Positions 38,846-46,608 of a stretch of 48,374 nt of DNA are shown piece by piece (position 1 is the first letter of the stretch; every line of letters starts with the position of its first letter). A program made the translations under genes and the position numbers. Origin of the DNA: Lentimicrobiaceae bacterium (GTDB taxonomy: Bacteria; Bacteroidota; Bacteroidia; Bacteroidales; JAGNHN01); the NCBI GenBank assembly GCA_018001695.1, contig JAGNHN010000022.1, positions 3,790-52,163 on the forward strand. The letters run 5' to 3'. Below the pieces are notes generated by a model that saw nothing but the letters and a program-made list of their open reading frames with translations, was not told where the DNA came from and ran no database searches.

Positions 38846-40639
38846 TTACTTGATAATGACGGCATCGAACTTACACTTCTCGAAGCAGGCCCCGCATTTG
38901 ATACAGATGCTCTGATCAATCTCATGGATCTGCTTGCGCTCACCGCGAATGGCATTCACCGGGCATGCACGGGCACAGGCCGTACATCCCACGCAATTCT
39001 CTGCGACGATATCATAACGCAAAAGGGCTTTGCACTGGCCCGCACGGCACTTCTTCTCCATCACATGCTCAATGTATTCATCCCAGAAATTATCCAGGGT
39101 AGAAAGCACGGGATTGGGAGAGGACTGACCTAAACCACAGAGTGAGGTATCCTTGATTACTACGCTGAGATTGCGCAGGTTATCGAGATCTGCCATCGTT
39201 CCCTTGCCGTTGGTAATCTTCTCGAGAATCTCATACAGGCGCTTGTTCCCGATACGGCAGGGAGAACACTTTCCGCAGCTCTCCTCCACCGTGAACTCCA
39301 GGAAGAACTTGGCCATAGAAACCATGCAGTCATCTTCGTCGATGACGATCATACCACCTGATCCCATCATGGATCCGGCCGCGATCAGATTGTCAAAGTC
39401 GATGGGTGTGCTCAGGTGTTTTTCTGTAAGGCAACCACCAGAGGGGCCTCCGGTCTGAACGGCCTTGAACTTCTTGCCGTTCTTGATGCCACCGCCGATT
39501 TCAAAGATGACCTCACGCAGGGTGGTACCCATGGGGACTTCAATCAAACCTACGTTATTAATCTTACCGGCAAGGGCAAACACCTTGGTGCCTTTGGATT
39601 TCTCCGTGCCAATCTCACTGAACCACTTGGCTCCCTTGAGAAAAATGACCGGCACATTGGCGAGGGTCTCTACGTTATTGACATTGGTGGGTTTACCTTT
39701 ATAGCCGGATTCAGCCGGGAAAGGGGGTTTTAAGGTCGGCTCGCCGCGCAGGCCTTCCATCGAATGGATGAGGGCTGTTTCCTCACCGCAAACGAAAGCC
39801 CCGGCACCGTAACGCAACTCAATATCAAAGTCAAAATCGGATCCCAGGATATTCTTTCCGAGAAGGCCGTATTCACGCGCCTGATTCAGGGCAATTTTCA
39901 GTCGTTCAATGGCCAGCGGGTACTCAGCGCGGATGTATATCAAGCCTTTGGATGAGCCGATGCAATATCCGCAGATGGCCATGGCTTCCAGGACGGAATG
40001 CGGATCACCTTCGAGAATGGAACGGTCCATGAAAGCACCCGGGTCGCCTTCGTCGGCATTACACACGACATATTTCTCATCCGCTTCGTTCTTGCGGGCG
40101 AGGCTCCATTTCAGTCCGGCAGGGAAACCACCGCCTCCCCTGCCACGCAGGCCGGCATCCATGATCACCTTGATGGCCTGCTCCGGTGTCATCTCTGATA
40201 ACACTTTTCCCAGGGCCGCATAGGCATCCCGTGCAATGGCTTCGTCAATGTTCTCCGGATTGATGAATCCGCAGTTGCGCAGGGCTATCCTCAATTGCTT
40301 CTTGTAAAAGCCCATGTGCTTTGAATCACTCACATGTGCTTGTTGTTCAGGATCCAGATAGAGCAAATGCTCAACCTTGCGGCCCTTCACCACGTGTTCA
40401 GCCACGATGGCAGCAGCATCCTCCGGCTTCACCTCTACATAAAATGTATTATCCGGCATCACCTTCACGATGGGTCCTTTTTCACAGAAGCCGAAGCAGC
40501 CCGTCATAATGACCTGAACCTGATCCTCCAGGCCACGCGCTTCGAGTTCCTTTCTCAGCTGCGTCACAATGGAATCGCTGGCCGAAGCCCGGCAACCTGT
40601 TCCACCGCATACAAGCAGATGCATATTGTATTTACTCAT
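38846..40639 (-). CDS. hndC: NuoF-like NADH/FMN-binding subunit of [FeFe] hydrogenase
   Basis: 597 residues. An N-terminal thioredoxin-like [2Fe-2S] domain (CGGTGCRAS; TGCFGFCEKGP) leads into the NuoF core, with GRGGGGFPAGLKW and NADEGDPGAFMDR for FMN and NADH. The [4Fe-4S] motif is ESCGKCSPCRIG. The C-terminus adds two ferredoxin-type clusters (CVGCTACARACP, CIKCGACFEKC), the hallmark of bifurcating hydrogenase HydB/HndC versus respiratory NuoF. GAGGAGG precedes the ATG. It is the NAD(H) entry site of the complex. Confidence 0.97.
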   Translation of the reverse strand: MSKYNMHLLVCGGTGCRASASDSIVTQLRKELEARGLEDQVQVIMTGCFGFCEKGPIVKVMPDNTFYVEVKPEDAAAIVAEHVVKGRKVEHLLYLDPEQQAHVSDSKHMGFYKKQLRIALRNCGFINPENIDEAIARDAYAALGKVLSEMTPEQAIKVIMDAGLRGRGGGGFPAGLKWSLARKNEADEKYVVCNADEGDPGAFMDRSILEGDPHSVLEAMAICGYCIGSSKGLIYIRAEYPLAIERLKIALNQAREYGLLGKNILGSDFDFDIELRYGAGAFVCGEETALIHSMEGLRGEPTLKPPFPAESGYKGKPTNVNNVETLANVPVIFLKGAKWFSEIGTEKSKGTKVFALAGKINNVGLIEVPMGTTLREVIFEIGGGIKNGKKFKAVQTGGPSGGCLTEKHLSTPIDFDNLIAAGSMMGSGGMIVIDEDDCMVSMAKFFLEFTVEESCGKCSPCRIGNKRLYEILEKITNGKGTMADLDNLRNLSVVIKDTSLCGLGQSSPNPVLSTLDNFWDEYIEHVMEKKCRAGQCKALLRYDIVAENCVGCTACARACPVNAIRGERKQIHEIDQSICIKCGACFEKCKFDAVIIK

Positions 40640-40656
40640 GATAGCCTCCTCAGTTG

Positions 40657-41055
40657 TTATTGGTTATCAATAGTTTCATAGTTCTGTGGAATGATGCCAT
40701 CGACAAACTCACCGGTCTTGATGTATTTTTCGATGATTTCATCAGCTTTGCGCACATCTACTTCTCCGAACACCACAGGCTCCTGCCCCGGCAGGGTCAC
40801 CTCGATGGTGGGTTCCGCATAGCAGTAACCCATGCATCCGGTTTGGGTTACGACAGCCTCGATGTTGCGCTTTTCCAGCTCATCAATGAGAAATTCCATC
40901 GTTTGCTTGGCCCCCGATGCGATGCCGCAGGTAGCCATGGCAACCTTCACCTGCACCAGCTGTTCCGGCCGGTCGCTTTTTTCCCGCAGGCTGATCCTGC
41001 CCTGCACCTCCTCTTTGAGGCGCATCAGGTCTGCCAAAGATTTAACTTTTGTCAT
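40657..41055 (-). CDS. hndB: [2Fe-2S] ferredoxin-like hydrogenase subunit (HndB-like)
   Basis: About 132 residues from ATG 41055 (MTKVKSLADLMRLKEEVQGR). A TTG 9 bp upstream is in frame but less likely. The protein has the thioredoxin-like [2Fe-2S] fold. The ligand pattern is CGIASG at the first cysteine and TGCMGYCYAEP at the later pair. It belongs with the NuoE/NuoF/HydA set of HndABCD-type enzymes. It starts the structural half of the operon after a 58-bp gap, the largest internal gap. Confidence 0.9.
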   Translation of the reverse strand: MTKVKSLADLMRLKEEVQGRISLREKSDRPEQLVQVKVAMATCGIASGAKQTMEFLIDELEKRNIEAVVTQTGCMGYCYAEPTIEVTLPGQEPVVFGEVDVRKADEIIEKYIKTGEFVDGIIPQNYETIDNQ

Positions 41056-41113
41056 CTCGTTCAAAAATTGGTTGTTAGGTTTCTTATGATTCTAAGGATG
41101 ATGCATCCTGTTG

Positions 41114-41653
41114 TTATGTCAATGTTTTGATATTCTCGTTTATCATCTCGGTCAGGAATTTCCTGACTTCAGAAATGTGCAGGGGTGTGTCGCCCAGTAC
41201 TTCCTTGATTTCCTGGCTGCTGACCTCATAGCATCCACCATCCTTCTGATAGGCCAGCGTCCATTGCCGCTCCTGATGTGAAGCCAACAGAAACACGAAG
41301 GCATCAGCAATATCTCCTTCAGGCAGGCAGTCCAGATGGTCCTTGCGGAAAACCGCTTCCACCTTTGTGCCTTTACCGGGTTCTGATTCCAGCCGGAATT
41401 CACCGCCTGTCAGGGTGGCATTTTGTTTCAGCAGCGGTAGCCCCAGTCCGATCTTTCGTGTCTTGCGACTGCTGAAATACGGATCTGTCGCTATTTCCAG
41501 GGTTTCTCTATCCATACCGGCCCCGTCATCTTCAATAAGCATCACATAAGTCTGGTGCTTTTGCGAGGATTCAAGCCTGATGCGGATGTGTGTGGCACCG
41601 GCCCTGACCGCATTCTCTGCGATATCCAGCATATGCATCGCCATGTTTTTCAT
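41114..41653 (-). CDS. Kinase-like ATP-binding (HATPase_c) protein
   Basis: 179 residues. A GHKL ATPase domain shows the N-box region (LDIAENAVRAGA), G1 (EDDGAGMD), G2 (IGLGLPLLKQNA) and a terminal beta segment (EPGKGTKVEAVF). There is no histidine phosphoacceptor or sensor domain, so it is not a complete histidine kinase. Its ATG overlaps the PHP gene's stop (ATGA), indicating translational coupling. Proteins like this occur in hydrogenase loci of anaerobes; a signalling role is inferred. Confidence 0.88.
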   Translation of the reverse strand: MKNMAMHMLDIAENAVRAGATHIRIRLESSQKHQTYVMLIEDDGAGMDRETLEIATDPYFSSRKTRKIGLGLPLLKQNATLTGGEFRLESEPGKGTKVEAVFRKDHLDCLPEGDIADAFVFLLASHQERQWTLAYQKDGGCYEVSSQEIKEVLGDTPLHISEVRKFLTEMINENIKTLT

Positions 41654-42390
41654 TGCGTCAGCACCCTCCTTCCTTCTTTCTGATGCAGGGCCAACCGCAG
41701 TTCAGTAAAACTGATCTCCGCCACCCATAATTCAGAATACTGCGTCCCGATCTGCTCCGGATAATGGGCATCTGAATTTCTGATCAATGTAGCGGACCTA
41801 AGGCTTCCATGCTGCGCCAAGAGGCCTGCCATATTCGTTCTGGCCGTGATCTCATAGGCGTCGGCTGCGAGCGATGGCGGAATAAAGCCCAATTGGCTGA
41901 TCAAACTGAAGCGGGGCCTGTCAATATGAGCCGGAATAAACAACCCACCCAACCCATGCACTGCCAGCGCCACCTGGTCAATGGATTGATCCAGGGCAGC
42001 GTGAAGGAGGCCGGGTTCCTCATAAATAATCTCTTCCAACTCGTTCACAACAACCTGATATCCAAAACGTTTAGGATCATTTGGAATAAAGCTGCGATGC
42101 CGGTCCAGGTAATCCTGAAACACCCCCAGCATTTCCACATTTTCAAAGAGCGCGAGGCAATGCACTTCTTCCTTTGTTGTCACTTCTGCTCCACCGATCG
42201 CCAGGAGGCCTGCCTCATGGGCCATCCGTATGATCTCCGGAGCCTGGCGGGTGGCGTTATGATCCGTCACCGCGATCATCTCCAGCCCTTTACTCCTGGC
42301 TTCCTGCACGATGCGCCCCGGACTCATGCCCAGGTCGGCGCAGGGAGACAAGACCGTGTGTATGTGCAGGTCAGCCCTGACCTTTTTCAT
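41650..42390 (-). CDS. PHP-domain phosphoesterase-like protein
   Basis: 246 residues with PHP motifs: RADLHIHTVLSPCADL near the N-terminus, AVTDHNA, GAEVTT and a late NSDAHYPEQIG. These histidines and aspartates form the trinuclear metal site typical of PHP phosphoesterases. It overlaps both neighbours by 4 bp (ATGA). The substrate is unknown. Its place among DRTGG, ATPase and HydS-like genes suggests turnover of a nucleotide or phosphorylated signal, which is inference. Confidence 0.9.
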   Translation of the reverse strand: MKKVRADLHIHTVLSPCADLGMSPGRIVQEARSKGLEMIAVTDHNATRQAPEIIRMAHEAGLLAIGGAEVTTKEEVHCLALFENVEMLGVFQDYLDRHRSFIPNDPKRFGYQVVVNELEEIIYEEPGLLHAALDQSIDQVALAVHGLGGLFIPAHIDRPRFSLISQLGFIPPSLAADAYEITARTNMAGLLAQHGSLRSATLIRNSDAHYPEQIGTQYSELWVAEISFTELRLALHQKEGRRVLTQ

Positions 42391-42725
42391 GCTTTGCCGA
42401 GCAAGTTATACAATTTCCCGGCCAACTCAAATGCCGGCAGGGAAGAAAGTCCAACGGGCAGCCCATCCTCCCGTGCCTGTACCAGCATATCCTCGTCCGG
42501 CTGGTTATCGTTGACCAGGATAATGGCAGCCAGATCTTTTAGGGAGGCCACTGCCACTGCGTTGCGGTGGGTTTGCAGGGTAATCCAGATCTGGTTTTCC
42601 TTCGCCTTTCCCATCACGTCGCTGAGAAGATCAGACATATATGCTCCATCCACTTCCCGCTCCAGTCCGGCTGGTCCTGTTAGAGACCTGACTTGCAATA
42701 CCTCAAAAACATCAATGACTTTCAT
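42387..42725 (-). CDS. DRTGG-domain protein
   Basis: 112 residues. VDGAYMSDLLSDVMGKAKEN followed by IWITLQTHRNAVAVASLKDL matches stand-alone DRTGG domains, also found next to CBS domains and in HPr-kinase-like proteins. No kinase or CBS part is present. It is paralogous to the operon's first gene (44511-44855), which has the equivalent FASDLMSDVLTL segment. It overlaps the PHP gene's start. A ligand-binding or regulatory role is likely but unproven. Confidence 0.85.
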   Translation of the reverse strand: MKVIDVFEVLQVRSLTGPAGLEREVDGAYMSDLLSDVMGKAKENQIWITLQTHRNAVAVASLKDLAAIILVNDNQPDEDMLVQAREDGLPVGLSSLPAFELAGKLYNLLGKA

Positions 42726-42729
42726 CTTC

Positions 42730-44079
42730 TTAGCCTTTTATTTTTTCATCGCCCCAGATCGATTTCATGATCTGAATCGATTCCGAAGCGTCCATGATCC
42801 CTTGCTCTTCGAAACGGCGCTGGATAAAGATGCATTGGTTGACGCTTCCCATATCCCGGACGATATCCTCGGCCAGTGTCTGGCAATCCGGCGTTCCGCA
42901 GGCGCCACAGTCGACACCGGGCAGGATCTTCATCAACTCCCTGATTCGCTGCAGTTTCTCCATGGCGATGGTACGGTCGCTGGACAATTGCTGCACCGGC
43001 CTGGGCTCAATGCGGTTAATACCCAGTTGCCCGCCAATTTCATCCTGAAAAGCATGCCATGTATCCTTTGCGGCTGTATCCGGAATATCCCGGGCCGACA
43101 GTTCCTGCATATGATTATGCAGCCGCTCCACGGTCAGGAAGCGATCGCCGGTTAGCAGCACACCCCCGGCACAACTCTCGTCACAGGCACGCAGTTCCAG
43201 GTAATCCACGTCGTCCATCTCGTCATTCTCAACCCGTTCAAGGAAGGAAATGACGTGATGTATGCCATCCACGGCGACAGCACGGCCTGCAACACGGCTG
43301 CTTTCGCCCTTGGTGAGGCTCCAGATGAGATCAGCCGGTGCTACCATACTGTGATCAGGCAGCATGCAGCTTTCGTCATTACCCTGGATCGCTTTTCTGA
43401 GCACCTTATTATACAGGTAATTCATATTGATGATGCCATTGATCGGCGAGGGATTACCATCGGCAGGGCTCTTGACAGAGGCGATCTTGGCGGCACAGGG
43501 TGTCACATAAAATATTCCTATCTGATGATCGGCGAGGCCATCCACAGACAATTGCCTGCGTATATTCAAGGCAGCCACTTCAAGGGGAGGTTTCAGGGGC
43601 AGGATGTGATCCACCAGGGCAGGGAATTTCACCTGGATCAGGCGGATGATGGCCGGGCAGAATGAGGAGATCAGCGGCTTCGCAATACCCTGTTGGCGCT
43701 GATGATCCAGGATGGCCTGGTGCAACAGGCTGACACCTTTTTCCACCTCAAACACATGCGTAAAGCCCAGTTCCAGCAGGACGCTGAATATCTGCTGGGC
43801 AGGGATACTATCCGGTACCTGGCCGATCATCACTGCTGGCAGCAGGGCAACACGGCAGCGGTATTCGAAGATGCGGTTGAAATCGTCCTGCTCAATGATG
43901 ATGGCGCCAACGGGGCATACCCTGTAGCATTCGCCGCAGTCGACACATCTTTCGTCCAGCAGCACAGCCTTTCCCTTGCGCACCCGGATGGCCTGGGTGG
44001 GACAGGACATCATGCAGCGGGAGCATCCTGTGCAGACCTCCGTTTGTATCTTTAAGGCATGATGAAACCTGGATTCCAT
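42730..44079 (-). CDS. HydS-like putative sensory [FeFe] hydrogenase-domain protein
   Basis: 449 residues. Two [4Fe-4S] motifs open the protein (CTGCSRCMMSCP, CVDCGECYRVCP). The H-cluster domain follows, with altered signatures: SSFCPAI (canonical TSCCPxW), VTPCAAKIAS (canonical MPCxxKxxE) and ACDESCAGG (canonical xCxGGCxxGGGQP). The four cysteines that hold the H-cluster are kept. The proton-transfer cysteine (C299 in clostridial CpI) is phenylalanine, and the bulky methionine before the PC is threonine. A C-terminal [4Fe-4S] segment (CGACGTPDCQTLAEDIV) resembles those in sensory hydrogenases. The family is group C/D HydS-like; a sensor rather than a fast H2 enzyme is inferred from these substitutions and the neighbouring signalling genes. 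Confidence 0.9.
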   Translation of the reverse strand: MESRFHHALKIQTEVCTGCSRCMMSCPTQAIRVRKGKAVLLDERCVDCGECYRVCPVGAIIIEQDDFNRIFEYRCRVALLPAVMIGQVPDSIPAQQIFSVLLELGFTHVFEVEKGVSLLHQAILDHQRQQGIAKPLISSFCPAIIRLIQVKFPALVDHILPLKPPLEVAALNIRRQLSVDGLADHQIGIFYVTPCAAKIASVKSPADGNPSPINGIINMNYLYNKVLRKAIQGNDESCMLPDHSMVAPADLIWSLTKGESSRVAGRAVAVDGIHHVISFLERVENDEMDDVDYLELRACDESCAGGVLLTGDRFLTVERLHNHMQELSARDIPDTAAKDTWHAFQDEIGGQLGINRIEPRPVQQLSSDRTIAMEKLQRIRELMKILPGVDCGACGTPDCQTLAEDIVRDMGSVNQCIFIQRRFEEQGIMDASESIQIMKSIWGDEKIKG

Positions 44080-44081
44080 AT

Positions 44082-44507
44082 TTATGAATGTCTGTTATTC
44101 AGATAATTGACAATTTCAACAACTGTTCCTTGGCCTACTTCACTGGAAATCCGGAGCACATCGGCATTCTTCTCCATATTGTACAAGCCCATTCCGGCCC
44201 CGAATCCCATCTCACGCACCGCGGGGGATGCAGTGGAATAACCCTTTTCCTTAGCCTTCGCGATATCTTCGATGCCCGGTCCAACATCACACAGTCTCAA
44301 CACAATCCGGTCCTCGAAGACCACTGCATCCAGGGTCCCACGGTAAGCGTGCGCTACGATATTAACTTCTGCTTCATACAGTGCGATAACGGTCCGCTTG
44401 ATGATGGCAGGCTCGATGCCCAACTGCTTCATTACCTTCTTAATCTCGCTCGAAGCCTGTCCTGCTTTGTCGAAGTTACCGCCCTCTATGTCGAAGACAT
44501 ATCTCAT
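44082..44507 (-). CDS. Anti-sigma-factor-type ATP-binding protein (RsbW/RsbT-like)
   Basis: 141 residues. A small GHKL ATPase with the N-box (YEAEVNIVAHAYRG), G1 (CDVGPGIEDI) and G2 (GFGAGMGLYNMEKNADV). It resembles serine kinases of the RsbW/RsbT/SpoIIAB type. No anti-anti-sigma partner or phosphatase is in the window. It lies 3 bp after the first DRTGG gene and 2 bp before the HydS-like gene. Confidence 0.88.
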   Translation of the reverse strand: MRYVFDIEGGNFDKAGQASSEIKKVMKQLGIEPAIIKRTVIALYEAEVNIVAHAYRGTLDAVVFEDRIVLRLCDVGPGIEDIAKAKEKGYSTASPAVREMGFGAGMGLYNMEKNADVLRISSEVGQGTVVEIVNYLNNRHS

Positions 44508-44510
44508 ATT

Positions 44511-44855
44511 TCAATAAACAGGTTGAAGTCCATGGGTAAACAATAGTCCGCTGGTCCGAAACATAGAAAAGCTTGTTTCTATGATGGTGATACCAAGATC
44601 ATTGGCCAGTTCACACATTTCCGGACTTGCCTTCTTGCCTCTGACCAGCAGGACGACACCTATGTCTGCCATCTCAGCTGTGCGTACCGTCTGAAGGTTG
44701 GCCAGGCCGGTGATCAGCAGGTGCTGGCTGGCATGCAAGGTCAGCACATCACTCATTAGATCTGAGGCGAATCCATAATAAATATCGTGATTCTGAACAG
44801 ATTCACCACATACGAGCTTGCCACCGACCAGATCCATCATTTCCTGCACCTTCAT
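44511..44855 (-). CDS. DRTGG-domain protein, first gene of the hydrogenase operon
   Basis: 114 residues, similar to the other DRTGG protein at 42387-42725. It has IYYGFASDLMSDVLTLHASQ, LLITGLANLQTVRTAEMADI and VVLLVRGKKASPEM. It is the promoter-proximal gene, with its ATG about 50 nt downstream of the predicted transcription start. A regulatory or ligand-binding role is inferred. Confidence 0.85.
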   Translation of the reverse strand: MKVQEMMDLVGGKLVCGESVQNHDIYYGFASDLMSDVLTLHASQHLLITGLANLQTVRTAEMADIGVVLLVRGKKASPEMCELANDLGITIIETSFSMFRTSGLLFTHGLQPVY

Positions 44856-44910
44856 GATTGCTCAGCTTTTTGCATGTCCTTGTTATGCCTCATTTACTTC
44901 AAATCTGCTG

Positions 44911-44941
44911 CAAAGGTATAACCTAAAATCTTTCGCTCAAA
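44911..44941 (-). promoter_or_regulatory. Bacteroidota promoter of the hydrogenase operon
   Basis: On the minus strand TTTG (44941-44938), 19 bp, then TACCTTTG (44918-44911). Both elements and the spacing fit the Bacteroidota -33/-7 consensus. Transcription would begin near 44904. Confidence 0.72.
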
Positions 44942-44948
44942 GAATTTT

Positions 44949-44966
44949 TTGTGAAAATATTAACAA
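44949..44966 (-). promoter_or_regulatory. Rex-like operator upstream of the hydrogenase promoter
   Basis: The 18-bp sequence TTGTGAAAATATTAACAA agrees with its own reverse complement at 14 of 18 positions. It has the TTGTGA/TTAACAA half-site style of Rex boxes. It lies 7 bp upstream of the -33 element. Rex senses the NADH/NAD+ ratio and controls fermentation and hydrogenase genes in many anaerobes; binding here is inferred. Confidence 0.6.
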
Positions 44967-45114
44967 TGTTACAAAAATAACAACTACAAGTCTATTTAAC
45001 TCAATAGAAACAACTTATGCAGACGAATGCGGCTTTCTTTTCGATCTGTCAGCTGTGCTACACAAGTCCCTGCGCACACCCTGATCTGCTTTTTCAATGT
45101 GACGACTTTCGTCT

Positions 45115-45122
45115 TAGCTTTG
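45115..45122 (+). promoter_or_regulatory. Candidate -7 element for the outer-membrane protein gene
   Basis: TAGCTTTG matches TAnnTTTG, 25 bp before ATG 45148. The -33 region is poor (a run of T near 45090). Confidence 0.45.
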
Positions 45123-45147
45123 CAATTAAATACATCCGGGAAATCAC

Positions 45148-46395
45148 ATGGCCGCATTTTATCAGGAAAAACATTTTCTTCAGAATACCATGTGGATGGG
45201 AATAGTTTTCACAGGCATGCTGCTGCTTCTCAGCCAAGATGTAAAGGCACAGGACCAACGTGCCCAGCTACCGGAAGCAGTGCAGCAAAGCTATGTGGAG
45301 CTTAGCCTGGGGAATATCCACTATCCCTATACCGCAGCCCAACTACAGCCGGATTATGACCTGTTGGGCCTGAGCATACCTCATACAGCGGTCAGACTGG
45401 TCCTGGCTGGTTATCAGTTCAATTCCCATCTTTCTGCCCAGATCACGTATATGCGACCGGTCCGGTTTGTAAAATACACCTACCGTCACCGTATTCATGG
45501 CTATGCCACCTCCAGTACGATACATACCAATACAGGTGGCATCACCATGAAGTACAGGATCTTTCCGGACCAGCATTTCAGCCTGTATGCAGAGGCCGGA
45601 CTGGGTGTCCTCACACGCCGGGGCATCTTTGATGAGGTCTCCCGTCAGGATGTGGTAAAAAGTGCGACCTATGCCAGCTATCTGCTCGGGGCTGGCTTCC
45701 AGGTGCATCTGGACAAAAGTCTGGGATTGCAGCTTTGCTATAACTACAGTCCGGCAGTGGCGTCCCGCCAGCAGCCATACACCCTTTTTGTGGGTGCAGG
45801 ACTCTCCTACTACCCACAGGCGAGGTCTCACCACCAGATGCACCGCTTTGCAGAACGTAGATACCAGCATCCCCGGCAATGGTTGCAGGCCGGGATCACA
45901 CACCGCATCCTGGGTTATGGCGCCAATTACCTGGTTTCTCAGGGACCTGTACCAATTTTTTGGGGTGGCGATGCCCAGGTCAGACAGGGCGCTTCCCTGC
46001 AATATCAGCGAAACATCTACCATGCAGCCAGGTTTTTCAGCATGGACTGGGGCATGAATGCATCCATATGGCAAAGCCGGGTAAGGAAGGAATGGATGTA
46101 TACCTTTTCCATTTATCCGGCATTCAGGTTTCATTTCCTGCGTACACAGAAGCTGGATGCCTATTTCTTCTATGTTGTGGCAGGGCCAACCTATATTTCG
46201 CGCCGCGAACTGGATGATTATCAAATCGGAGAGCACTTCACATTTGTGGATAATATGGGCATCGGGATTTTTACCGGGCCAGCACGCCGTCTGAACGCCG
46301 AACTCCGGATAGGGCACTATTCCAATGGCAATCTCTTTGATCAGAACCCGGGTGTCCTGATCCCGCCTTCGGTGAATATAGGGTTCGTATTCTAG
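45148..46395 (+). CDS. Outer-membrane beta-barrel protein with PagL-like (acyloxyacyl hydrolase) C-terminal half
   Basis: 415 residues with a signal peptide (hydrophobic GIVFTGMLLLLS, then VKAQ). Residues about 45-235 look like a small outer-membrane beta-barrel (alternating amphipathic strands; FSLYAEAGLGVL, LGLQLCYNY). Residues about 245-415 look like a second barrel ending in LRIGHYSNGNLFDQNPG. The H-x-SN and NPG pattern is that of the lipid A deacylase PagL/acyloxyacyl hydrolase family. The Glu partner known from Pseudomonas PagL is not obvious. It ends on aromatic FVF, as is usual for barrels. It may trim lipid A or be a catalytically poor relative. An alternative start is 45190. It is divergent from the hydrogenase operon. 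Confidence 0.75.
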   Translation: MAAFYQEKHFLQNTMWMGIVFTGMLLLLSQDVKAQDQRAQLPEAVQQSYVELSLGNIHYPYTAAQLQPDYDLLGLSIPHTAVRLVLAGYQFNSHLSAQITYMRPVRFVKYTYRHRIHGYATSSTIHTNTGGITMKYRIFPDQHFSLYAEAGLGVLTRRGIFDEVSRQDVVKSATYASYLLGAGFQVHLDKSLGLQLCYNYSPAVASRQQPYTLFVGAGLSYYPQARSHHQMHRFAERRYQHPRQWLQAGITHRILGYGANYLVSQGPVPIFWGGDAQVRQGASLQYQRNIYHAARFFSMDWGMNASIWQSRVRKEWMYTFSIYPAFRFHFLRTQKLDAYFFYVVAGPTYISRRELDDYQIGEHFTFVDNMGIGIFTGPARRLNAELRIGHYSNGNLFDQNPGVLIPPSVNIGFVF

Positions 46396-46404
46396 GAAGA
46401 GGGA

Positions 46405-46452
46405 GAGGAAGAGGAAGAGGAAGAGGAAGAGGAAGAGGAAGAGGAAGAGGAA
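46405..46452 (+). repeat. (GAGGAA)8 hexamer repeat
   Basis: Eight perfect GAGGAA copies begin 10 bp after the outer-membrane gene's stop. A shorter related block lies at 47864-47881 on the other side of the ATPase gene. Confidence 0.9.
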
Positions 46453-46549
46453 GAGGGAAAAATCATACGCTCACACTGTTTTTCCTGCATGTCCGTCGCG
46501 AGGACCTTTACGGGCAGCGGCGACTTACGGAAGGAAAAACGAAGAAAAG

Positions 46550-46582
46550 TTTGCATTATCAGTATATAATAGTTTATATTTG
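46550..46582 (+). promoter_or_regulatory. Promoter of the DUF4143-type ATPase gene
   Basis: TTTG (46550-46553), 21 bp, then TATATTTG (46575-46582). Transcription would begin near 46588, after the ATG at 46585, so translation should start at ATG 46609. Confidence 0.6.
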
Positions 46583-46608
46583 TAATGCACACTAAAGGAA
46601 ATGAACAA

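Noticed and set aside
38827..38955. Longer start for the hydrogenase catalytic subunit
   Set aside because: It overlaps the NuoF-like gene; the clear GGAGGAAG site and the ferredoxin domain start at 38826.
41809..43155. A 448-codon plus-strand frame across the PHP, DRTGG and HydS-like genes
   Set aside because: It is antisense to three well supported genes and has no recognisable domain; it is a shadow frame.
45343..46317. A 324-codon minus-strand frame opposite the outer-membrane protein gene
   Set aside because: It is the reverse shadow of the barrel gene, with no signal, motif or promoter.
46392..46592. Serine-rich minus-strand frame through the GAGGAA run
   Set aside because: It is the translation of a simple repeat and has no start context.
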